DNA from: Campylobacterota bacterium
GTDB lineage: Bacteria > Campylobacterota > Campylobacteria > Campylobacterales > Sulfurovaceae
Length of the DNA stretch: 5,975 nt
Direction of reading: 5' to 3'
NCBI GenBank assembly: GCA_030595845.1
Contig: JAUVCL010000119.1
Location: forward strand, 1-5,975
Part shown: piece after piece, positions 1-5,520 of the stretch
How positions within the stretch are numbered: position 1 is the first letter of the stretch
How the letters are laid out: each line of letters opens with the position of its first letter
Translations under genes and position numbers: made by a program
Notes under the pieces: model-generated
The model's input: the letters and a program-made list of their open reading frames with translations, nothing else
What the model was told of the DNA's origin: nothing
Databases searched by the model: none

Positions 1-336
1 ACAACAACGGGGAATGCGGGTATTGAAATGTCAGGACAAACAGCAGCGACATTTGACGGATTTACGATCACCACGGGTGCAACTCAGGCAAAAGAGGGTG
101 CAATCTATTTTAAGAAAGATGGTATTGGCGGACATTTTAAAAACGGTACGATCATTCATAATGGCGGACAAATTGTAGCAGATGGAGCCATTCACTCTAA
201 AGGGGTAGCAGATATCAGCAATGTATCATTTGAAAATATCTCTATTACTGCACCAGTAGCACTTCAATTTACGGGAGATTCTGCAGCTGAGCTTGAAGCT
301 GAATTTGAAAATGGAACGGGAAACATATTGAATTAA
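1..336 (+). CDS. C-terminal part of a glycine-rich, beta-helix-like protein (5' truncated)
   Basis: The reading frame is open from base 1 and ends at TAA 334-336, so only the last 111 residues are visible and the real start lies upstream; the ATG at 28 is internal. The fragment is rich in Gly, Thr, Ile, Asn and Ala and has short repeated strand-turn units (for example GFTITTG, GGHFKNGTIIHNGG, GVADISNVSFENISI), the pattern of right-handed parallel beta-helix or pectate-lyase-like folds of secreted or surface proteins. No C-terminal autotransporter barrel, no terminal aromatic residue typical of outer-membrane barrels and no LPXTG-like anchor is seen; the protein ends in GTGNILN. The function is not recognisable. 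It is separated by 139 bp from the TonB cluster and may be a separate transcription unit, though same-strand proximity leaves a link possible. Confidence 0.7.
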   Translation, partial: TTTGNAGIEMSGQTAATFDGFTITTGATQAKEGAIYFKKDGIGGHFKNGTIIHNGGQIVADGAIHSKGVADISNVSFENISITAPVALQFTGDSAAELEAEFENGTGNILN

Positions 337-343
337 TGACGAT

Positions 344-363
344 GAACAGGCACTTGCCTGTTC
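344..363 (+). terminator. Perfect hairpin after the upstream gene, possible weak terminator
   Basis: GAACAGGCA and its exact reverse complement TGCCTGTTC are separated by only two bases, giving a stable 8-9 bp GC-containing stem seven bases after the stop codon of the upstream gene. The position suits a transcription terminator or mRNA 3'-end stabiliser. The downstream bases are TGGAGCAAG, with no T-run, so it is not a canonical intrinsic terminator. The hairpin is seen directly; its role is inference. Confidence 0.4.
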
Positions 364-406
364 TGGAGCAAGAAATGGTTACAAAAATCTTACATAGGAT
401 GTTTCC

Positions 407-422
407 AAAGTGTTATCACTTT
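407..422. promoter_or_regulatory. 16-bp palindrome, candidate operator upstream of the TonB cluster
   Basis: AAAGTG-TTAT-CACTTT is a perfect inverted repeat with 6-bp arms and a 4-bp centre, 53 bp before the start of the first cluster gene. Its size and position suit a dimeric regulator's operator. It does not clearly match the 19-bp Fur consensus, although iron control would be common for a TonB system. No convincing -35/-10 pair could be placed beside it, so the promoter position is unknown. A short palindrome in AT-rich DNA can also occur by chance. Confidence 0.3.
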
Positions 423-464
423 TAGGCAAAATTTCACAAACAAAAACCACCTTTTAAAAAAGAC

Positions 465-470
465 AAGGAA
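465..470 (+). promoter_or_regulatory. Ribosome binding site of the DUF3450 gene
   Basis: AAGGAA lies 5 nt before the ATG at 476 and supports that start. It is one of the two clear Shine-Dalgarno sequences in the cluster, consistent with the first gene initiating independently while several downstream starts depend on overlap with the preceding gene. Confidence 0.6.
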
Positions 471-475
471 AGAAT

Positions 476-1243
476 ATGATCAAAATAACAAAGTTGATCT
501 TTGTATCAACCGCTATAGCACTATCAAGTCCATCTATCTATGCAGCGGATAATGCAGAGATGGTTAAGTCAATCATGAAGCTTAGAGCGGACGTGGAAGG
601 GCTTTACAATCAAATAGATGAGAATAAAGACAACTATAAGTCGCAAATGAAATCATATGCCATGCAAGTTGCCGATAATGAAGCACAGATCAATAGAAAA
701 GAGACAGCATTGAAGCTTGCAAATGCAGAGATGAAAAAACTCGAAGAGTCGATAGCTGCTAAAGGTGATACAGCAAATGACTTGACCCCGATGTTAAATA
801 CAGCACTGGACAAGCTTGAAGGGATCATTAAAACTGGGATCCCTTTTAAAGTGGAGGAGAGGGTAGCCGATATAGAGAAGATCAAAACAGATCTCAAGAG
901 TGGGAATATCACTCAGGAGAAAGCACTCTCTTTGACATGGAGCTCTTATGATGATGTGCTTAGATTAACCAAAGAGATCGGTGTCTTTAAGCAGCAGATC
1001 AATGTGGGTGGAGAAGAGAAGCTTGCAAAGGTTGCTAAGATAGGTAGCATCATGCTTTTCTTCATCACACCGGATGAGCAGATGGGATATGCAAAAAAAC
1101 GTGCTGACAAGTATACGTTTGTGGCAGTGGATGACACAGAGAGCAAAAAAGAGATCCATGATCTTTTTGATGCCTTGCTCAAGCAGATCAGAACAGGGTA
1201 CTTCACCCTGCCAAATGCATTGTTAGTATCAGGAGCCAAATAA
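476..1243 (+). CDS. DUF3450-like periplasmic coiled-coil protein of a TonB2-type system
   Basis: This is a 255-residue protein starting at ATG 476 behind a good AAGGAA site. Residues 1-23 form a Sec signal peptide (basic start, hydrophobic core, cleavage expected after SIYA), so the product should be periplasmic. Residues about 25-145 are charged, Ala/Lys/Glu/Leu-rich helix with coiled-coil character. The C-terminal part carries the pattern I associate with DUF3450: W-x2-Y-D at 155-159, an Ile/Val-rich helix, K-x-G-x-I at 188-192, and a final IRTGYFTLPNALL stretch resembling the family's '..aP.LL.LP' ending. DUF3450 genes commonly precede ttpC-exbB-exbD-tonB clusters in gammaproteobacteria, and this gene sits in that place, overlapping the next gene by one base (TAATG). 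Its biochemical role is unknown; a scaffold or partner for the TtpC ectodomain is inference. The family call rests on motif memory and synteny. Confidence 0.8.
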   Translation: MIKITKLIFVSTAIALSSPSIYAADNAEMVKSIMKLRADVEGLYNQIDENKDNYKSQMKSYAMQVADNEAQINRKETALKLANAEMKKLEESIAAKGDTANDLTPMLNTALDKLEGIIKTGIPFKVEERVADIEKIKTDLKSGNITQEKALSLTWSSYDDVLRLTKEIGVFKQQINVGGEEKLAKVAKIGSIMLFFITPDEQMGYAKKRADKYTFVAVDDTESKKEIHDLFDALLKQIRTGYFTLPNALLVSGAK

Positions 1244-2565
1244 TGAAGAAATTAATTTTTATCATCACTGCAACTTTACTTGCGGTAAGCGTAAATGCCA
1301 GTGAACTCAGTGACGCGTATAAGAAAGAGTATACGTTCCTCAAAGCGCAAAAAACTGAGCTTCAAAGCAGATTTATAAAAGAAGAGATAGCGCAAAAAGA
1401 GGATATTACTGCTGCAGGAGAGAAATTGAATGCACTGCAAGAGAGCTTGATACAGGTTTCAGATGTACTCAGCATGGCCGAGGAGAGACATGAAAAGCTG
1501 ACAAAAAAAGCCAATGAAGTCACAGAGAATGGAGATATCACTTCCACCGTGACCATGCAGGCAACAGCTGCGCTTAAAGAGTATGGTATAGAGATAGATG
1601 ATTCAAATAAAACGAGCAATTTAGAAAAATTGACACAGGCTTTTACTGAATCTGAAAAACGCTATAAGGAGCTCTCTTCTATTCGAAACAGCAAAGGTAA
1701 ATTTTATCTTCCAAACGGTAAACCGGTAGATGCTGACATCGTAAAAGTGGGGAATATCGCAGCCTATGGTATTGCCAAAGAAGCTGCGGGGACATTGGCA
1801 CCTGCGGGTGAAGGAAAGTATAAACTCTGGAATTCGGCAGATGCTTCAGATGATGCCAAAGCACTCTATTCAGGCAGTAGTACTGAGCGCTTAAATATCT
1901 TTGTTTATGAGAACCTTGATAAAGAGGTGGAATTCAAAAAAGAGAAAACAGTGATGGATACAGTCAAGGCAGGCGGTGTCATCGGGTATATCATTTTGGC
2001 TCTTGGATTGTTCGGGTTTCTTTTGATCTTGCTAAGAATAAGCCTTCTCTCCAAGTCCGGATCCAAGGTGGAACAGTTGACCAAAGCAGTGGTTGAAAAA
2101 CTTAATACAGGTTCTGTGGTCGATGCACAAGAAGCGATCAAAGGGTATAAAGGGTCAACTGCCAGAGTACTCAAAGCGACACTGAGAAACATTACAAGAG
2201 ACCGAGAGCACATTGAAGATATTGTTACCGAGAACATTCTTAATGAGAGTTCATCGATCGATAAGTTCGGTTCTTTTGTACTGGTGATCGCTGCAGTTTC
2301 TCCACTACTTGGACTTTTGGGAACGGTTACAGGAATGATCTCAACATTTGACATCATTACTGAACATGGAACAGGGGATCCTAAACTGCTTTCAGGTGGT
2401 ATTTCTGAAGCGTTGGTAACAACCATGCTGGGTCTTGTTGTTGCGATCCCTCTACTGTTGCTTGGTAACCTTCTCTCCGGATGGGCTCAGAAGATCAAAG
2501 ACTCTATGGAGCAGAGTGCGCTTCATGTTATCAATGTCTTTGAGAAAAACAACATCGGGAAATAG
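1243..2565 (+). CDS. ttpC: TtpC-like protein: periplasmic coiled coil fused to a MotA/TolQ/ExbB channel domain
   Basis: This 440-residue protein has a signal sequence at 1-19 (cleavage after SVNA), a charged coiled-coil region at about 20-148, a small periplasmic module at about 150-215 (K-x-G-x-I at 168-172, then A-P-A-G-E-G-K-Y and a Trp), a transmembrane helix at about 243-267, a cytoplasmic segment with T-R-V-L-K-A-T-L-R at 306-314, and two further helices at about 343-366 and 389-412. The last two carry the MotA/TolQ/ExbB signature: S-P-L-L-G-L-L-G-T-V-T-G-M (353-365) and G-G-I-S-E-A-L-V-T-T (385-394). In Vibrio, TtpC of this architecture is required together with ExbB2/ExbD2/TonB2 for TonB2-driven transport; that is family knowledge. 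Its start overlaps the upstream stop by one base and the next gene begins two bases after its stop, implying coupled translation. A plain long ExbB is the alternative name, but the large ectodomain and the separate exbB next door favour TtpC. Confidence 0.85.
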   Translation: MKKLIFIITATLLAVSVNASELSDAYKKEYTFLKAQKTELQSRFIKEEIAQKEDITAAGEKLNALQESLIQVSDVLSMAEERHEKLTKKANEVTENGDITSTVTMQATAALKEYGIEIDDSNKTSNLEKLTQAFTESEKRYKELSSIRNSKGKFYLPNGKPVDADIVKVGNIAAYGIAKEAAGTLAPAGEGKYKLWNSADASDDAKALYSGSSTERLNIFVYENLDKEVEFKKEKTVMDTVKAGGVIGYIILALGLFGFLLILLRISLLSKSGSKVEQLTKAVVEKLNTGSVVDAQEAIKGYKGSTARVLKATLRNITRDREHIEDIVTENILNESSSIDKFGSFVLVIAAVSPLLGLLGTVTGMISTFDIITEHGTGDPKLLSGGISEALVTTMLGLVVAIPLLLLGNLLSGWAQKIKDSMEQSALHVINVFEKNNIGK

Positions 2566-2567
2566 AG

Positions 2568-3173
2568 ATGTTTAGTTTTATAGGAGATTTCGTCTCCTTA
2601 ATGAATACCGGTGGGCTTGTGATGTGGGTACTTTTTGTACTGAATCTGGCGCTATGGTATGGTCTGGGGTACAGATACCTTACACTCAAACGTGGAACCA
2701 AGGGAAGTGTAAGAAGACTCGTAGAGAAGCATGAAAAAAGAGGGGCAGAACAGAAGATAAGAGGGATACTTGATAAAGCAGCAGCAGATGCTGTAGAAGC
2801 AGCTAAAGTGGCAAAGAATCTAGGTAAAAAACCAAGAAATTTTGTAATAGATGCTATGTCTCCTTATATGATGCAAACCGGTACCTATTCGACATTGGTA
2901 AAGACCATTGTGGTACTGGCACCACTTGTTGGATTACTTGGGACCGTTATTGGGATGATAGAGACTTTTGATGCTTTGCAGTCAAGTGCTATGTTCTCCC
3001 AAGGGAATTCGATATCTGGTGGTATCTCAAAAGCGTTGTTTACCACGGAACTGGGACTTGTGGTCGCGGTACCCGGATTGATAGCAGGAAAAATTCTTGA
3101 CAGACAAGAAGAGCGGTACGAACTTGAGTTCGAACAGATCGCAGATGTAATATGTACAAAGGATGAAGTATGA
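2568..3173 (+). CDS. exbB: ExbB-like proton channel subunit (TonB2 type)
   Basis: This 201-residue inner-membrane protein has three predicted helices at about 15-36, 108-131 and 150-175, with a basic cytoplasmic loop between the first and second. The signature A-P-L-V-G-L-L-G-T-V-I-G-M (118-130) and G-G-I-S-K-A-L-F-T-T-E-L-G-L-V-V-A-V-P (151-169) marks the MotA/TolQ/ExbB family. By alignment T126 and T160 match the pore threonines of E. coli ExbB (T148, T181), while the E. coli E176 position is K155, with a glutamate instead at E161. It is shorter than E. coli ExbB (244 residues), as usual for the TonB2 group. ExbB forms a pentamer around ExbD that couples proton flow to TonB motion. It is paralogous to the C-terminal half of the preceding TtpC. 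The gene starts two bases after the ttpC stop, behind GGGAAA, and overlaps exbD by four bases. TolQ is disfavoured by the absence of tolA, tolB and pal. Confidence 0.9.
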   Translation: MFSFIGDFVSLMNTGGLVMWVLFVLNLALWYGLGYRYLTLKRGTKGSVRRLVEKHEKRGAEQKIRGILDKAAADAVEAAKVAKNLGKKPRNFVIDAMSPYMMQTGTYSTLVKTIVVLAPLVGLLGTVIGMIETFDALQSSAMFSQGNSISGGISKALFTTELGLVVAVPGLIAGKILDRQEERYELEFEQIADVICTKDEV

Positions 3174-3574
3174 GATTTAGACCGAGAAAGCAAAATATTG
3201 ACAATATCGATGTCTCACCATTGATCGATATGGTATTTATATTGTTGATATTCTTCATGGTGACCACGACATTTGTAAAAGATATGAAGTTGGATCTTAA
3301 CCGACCCTCTGCAGCATCTGTAGCTAAAGCTTCATCCAAAGTGGTACGGGTTTATATTGACAACACAAACGAGATCTACATCGAAAATCAGCCTGTGAAA
3401 CTTTGGGCCGTACAGTCTAAGCTTAGAGACATTTTCAGAGGGAACAGTGACAAGTCTATACTTGTGATCTCTGATGCAACGATCCCTGTTGAAAGACTGA
3501 TCGATGTGGTAGATGAGTGCCGTTTGAGCGGGGCAAAAGATGTTGCTGTATCTACCACCAAAGAGATGGGTTGA
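3170..3574 (+). CDS. exbD: ExbD/TolR family proton channel subunit
   Basis: This 134-residue protein has the classic ExbD plan: a short basic cytoplasmic start (MRFRPRKQ), one transmembrane helix at about 17-36 and a periplasmic domain at 37-134. The motif I-D-V-S-P-L-I-D-M-V-F-I-L-L-I-F-F (13-29) is diagnostic; D20 corresponds to the essential proton-carrying aspartate of E. coli ExbD (D25). The periplasmic domain ends in A-x-I-P-V-E-R-L-I-D-V-V-D-E-C-R-L-S-G-A-K-D-V-A-V-S-T, the usual ExbD/TolR beta-alpha-beta close. The start overlaps the exbB stop as ATGA and has AAAGGA (3158-3163) six bases upstream. It should form the central dimer inside the ExbB pentamer. TolR is the only close alternative; the adjacent tonB favours ExbD. 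Confidence 0.92.
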   Translation: MRFRPRKQNIDNIDVSPLIDMVFILLIFFMVTTTFVKDMKLDLNRPSAASVAKASSKVVRVYIDNTNEIYIENQPVKLWAVQSKLRDIFRGNSDKSILVISDATIPVERLIDVVDECRLSGAKDVAVSTTKEMG

Positions 3575-3581
3575 TAAAGAG

Positions 3582-4217
3582 ATGTTTGTAAACAAAAGTG
3601 ATATGCGCAAAAGAGAGATCTTTGCATTCTTTGCCATGCTCTTTGGTGCCTTTTTGATGATCCTTCTTGTCATCACTTTCAATAAAGACGTCAAGCAGAA
3701 AGAGAACGTCAAAAAAGAGCAGATGCGTTATATGAAGGTCAAAAAAGTGCAGGAGATCAAAAAACCAAAGCCAAAACCAAATCCAAAGAAAAAGGCTACG
3801 CCAAAAGCACCGCTTCCTGACCTCTCATCTATGATGGGTGGTATTGAGATGGATATTCCAGAGTTTGAACTGGGGAATATCGCAGGGGATCCAAATGATC
3901 TTCTGGGTGACATCGCCAGAAATGCTGCCATGAGTGAAGGGTCAGTTGATACAAAACCAAGAGTGGTATCGAGGTCTCCCATGCAGTATCCTTCTTCCGC
4001 GATGAAAAAGCGTATTAAGGGGTATGTTGTTATTAATTTGCTCATCGATACAGATGGAAGCATAGAAGCAGCAAAAGTATTGCAGTCCTCTCCTCCAGGG
4101 GTATTTGATGCAGCAGCATTAAGCGGTATTCGGTCTTGGAGATTTGCTCCGGGTAAATATAAAGGAAGACCTGTGAAAGTATGGGCAAAACAAAAAGTCA
4201 GATTTGACTTTAATTAA
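3582..4217 (+). CDS. tonB: TonB energy transducer (TonB2-like, short linker)
   Basis: With the start at ATG 3582 the protein has 211 residues: a short basic cytoplasmic end, a transmembrane helix at about 12-33, a Lys/Pro-rich stretch at about 57-78 (K-K-P-K-P-K-P-N-P-K-K-K), an acidic Gly/Asp/Leu-rich middle with M-G-G-I-E-M, and a TonB C-terminal domain at about 127-211. That domain shows Y-P-S-S-A-M-K-K-R-I-K-G-Y-V-V-I (136-151), D-x-D-G-S-I (156-161), F-D-A-A-A-L (175-180), the W-R-F-A-P-G signature (186-191) and a final K-V-R-F-D-F-N. It spans the periplasm and contacts the TonB box of outer-membrane receptors. The helix contains no His, unlike E. coli TonB (H20). An in-frame ATG at 3540 would add 14 residues and overlap exbD by 35 bases; 3582 is preferred because it lies 7 bases after the exbD stop and gives a normal positive-inside N-terminus, though its Shine-Dalgarno (AAAGAG directly before ATG) is poor, so the start is uncertain. 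Confidence 0.9.
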   Translation: MFVNKSDMRKREIFAFFAMLFGAFLMILLVITFNKDVKQKENVKKEQMRYMKVKKVQEIKKPKPKPNPKKKATPKAPLPDLSSMMGGIEMDIPEFELGNIAGDPNDLLGDIARNAAMSEGSVDTKPRVVSRSPMQYPSSAMKKRIKGYVVINLLIDTDGSIEAAKVLQSSPPGVFDAAALSGIRSWRFAPGKYKGRPVKVWAKQKVRFDFN

Positions 4218-4221
4218 GGAG
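4216..4221 (+). promoter_or_regulatory. Strong ribosome binding site of the TPR gene
   Basis: AAGGAG, five bases before ATG 4227, overlaps the last two bases of the tonB stop codon. It is the best Shine-Dalgarno sequence in the window and fixes the start of the TPR gene. Confidence 0.7.
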
Positions 4222-4226
4222 TAGAG

Positions 4227-5519
4227 ATGCAAAATGTATTAAATGTGAAAGCATTCAAAGTGTCACTGTTAATTTTGGCACTCTCTACTTTTGTAGAGGC
4301 AAAAAGTGATGAGGTTCAGGAAGTGGATCATTTGTCGCTGGCAAGTATGATGGTGTATGATGGGAAATTCAAGAAAGCAAATGCTGAACTTGAAGAAGCC
4401 AGGAGGGTTGACAAAAACCTTGAACTGTCAAAGTATTACACGATCAAAGGTGTGATTGCCATGCGTCAGGAGAAACATTCTCAAGCCATCACTTATTTAA
4501 AAAAAGCAGTGCTAGAGACTAAAGCAAACGTGTATCGTGCCCCCACATCAGCCAAAGTAAAAAGAAAACATCTTTTTAGTATTGCCTCTGGATCAGAGAA
4601 AACAGTCAAGAGCAAAAATGTGGCATTTGATGGTGAGAAGATCAGAAGAGAAGCGTTACAAAAACTCTATAGCAATCTAAGTCAGGAGTCGTATAAGGTA
4701 AAAAACTATCTTGCAACGATCAAATACCTTGATCTGCAAGGTCCTGACGGAAGAGATCAGGCTGCAGAGTATATGTTAAGAGCAGATTGTTACTGGAAAA
4801 GTGGGAACAAGGATGCTTCCGTCTCCGTCCTTTCCAAAGGGGCACAGGCATTTCCCCAGGATCAATCTTTATTGAAACAGAAGTTTTATTACTTTACGGA
4901 ATTAGGGTTGTATCAGGAAGCTATTTTGAGTGCAAAAGCCTATATGAAGCGTGCAAAACCCAATGCCAAAGAGTATATGGCGCTGTCTCAAATGTTACTG
5001 GCAGGTGGACAAAGAGATGAAGCGCTTAAAGTGTTGGAAGAGACAAAAATGCTTTTCCCAAAAGATGCAAAAGTATCTATGTTACTTGGGCACCTGTATA
5101 TGAAAAAAGGTATGGAATATACCACTGCCAATCTTTTTGAACAAGGGTCTTATTATGAACATAAATATGTCAAAGAGGCAGCAGAACTACATAGAAGAGT
5201 GGGGTTGATACCTCATGCACTCTATCTGAATTCACAGATATCGGATAAAACAGAAAAATTAAAACAGAAAATAGCGATCTATGTTGACCGCCAGGAGTAT
5301 GAAAAGATCATAGGACTGATCGATGCACTCAAGCGATATAAAATGCTTGACAATGACACGATCAGATATGCCGTAGCGTATGCATATTATATGTCAAAAG
5401 ATTATGTAGAAGCAGAAGCACAACTTAAAAAGATAACAGATAATGAGCTTTTTTCCAAAGCAACGATCATTAGAAAAAATATAGAAAAATGTCAAGATAA
5501 CAGTATGGAGTGTATATAA
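4227..5519 (+). CDS. Secreted tetratricopeptide-repeat protein of the TonB2-type cluster
   Basis: This 430-residue protein begins with a signal peptide (1-25, cleavage after FVEA), so it is probably periplasmic. TPR-like helix pairs are visible at about 35-67, 68-101, 141-174, 178-211, 213-243, 248-277, 282-311 and 375-407, with typical small/aromatic positions such as G-V-I-A-M-R-Q-E-K-H-S-Q-A-I-T-Y-L-K-K-A and L-L-G-H-L-Y-M-K-K-G. A basic, Ser/Lys/Arg-rich insert (about 101-131) interrupts the array. The C-terminus carries two cysteines (C422, C429) that could form a disulfide, plus one internal Cys (C188). A TPR protein follows tonB2 in Vibrio-type clusters, so its place here is conserved. 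TPRs bind proteins; partners such as TonB, TtpC or the DUF3450 protein are inference. It follows tonB by 9 bases and the next gene starts one base after its stop, so it sits inside the operon. Confidence 0.85.
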   Translation: MQNVLNVKAFKVSLLILALSTFVEAKSDEVQEVDHLSLASMMVYDGKFKKANAELEEARRVDKNLELSKYYTIKGVIAMRQEKHSQAITYLKKAVLETKANVYRAPTSAKVKRKHLFSIASGSEKTVKSKNVAFDGEKIRREALQKLYSNLSQESYKVKNYLATIKYLDLQGPDGRDQAAEYMLRADCYWKSGNKDASVSVLSKGAQAFPQDQSLLKQKFYYFTELGLYQEAILSAKAYMKRAKPNAKEYMALSQMLLAGGQRDEALKVLEETKMLFPKDAKVSMLLGHLYMKKGMEYTTANLFEQGSYYEHKYVKEAAELHRRVGLIPHALYLNSQISDKTEKLKQKIAIYVDRQEYEKIIGLIDALKRYKMLDNDTIRYAVAYAYYMSKDYVEAEAQLKKITDNELFSKATIIRKNIEKCQDNSMECI

Positions 5520-5520
5520 C

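Noticed and set aside
407..422. Fur box at the palindrome
   Set aside because: The element is 16 bp with AAAGTG arms and does not follow the GATAAT-repeat consensus; iron control is plausible for the system but not shown by this site.
337..475. Sigma-70-type promoter before the cluster
   Set aside because: Candidates such as TACAAA (380-385), TAGGAT (395-400) and CAAAAT (427-432) each lack a correctly spaced -35 match; none is better than chance in AT-rich DNA.
1905..2426. Minus-strand open frame of 173 codons inside ttpC
   Set aside because: It lies wholly antisense to a gene with clear channel motifs, has a Ser/Thr/Pro-biased composition typical of antisense frames, and has no recognisable domain.
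3540..3581. Longer TonB start at ATG 3540
   Set aside because: It would overlap exbD by 35 bases and add an atypical MLLYLPPKRWV segment before the normal short basic N-terminus; ATG 3582 after the exbD stop fits better, though not decisively.
2568..4217. Tol-Pal (TolQ/TolR/TolA) or flagellar MotA/MotB identity
   Set aside because: The third protein has a TonB C-terminal domain with W-R-F-A-P and D-x-D-G-S, no tolB or pal follows, and no OmpA-type peptidoglycan-binding domain is present.
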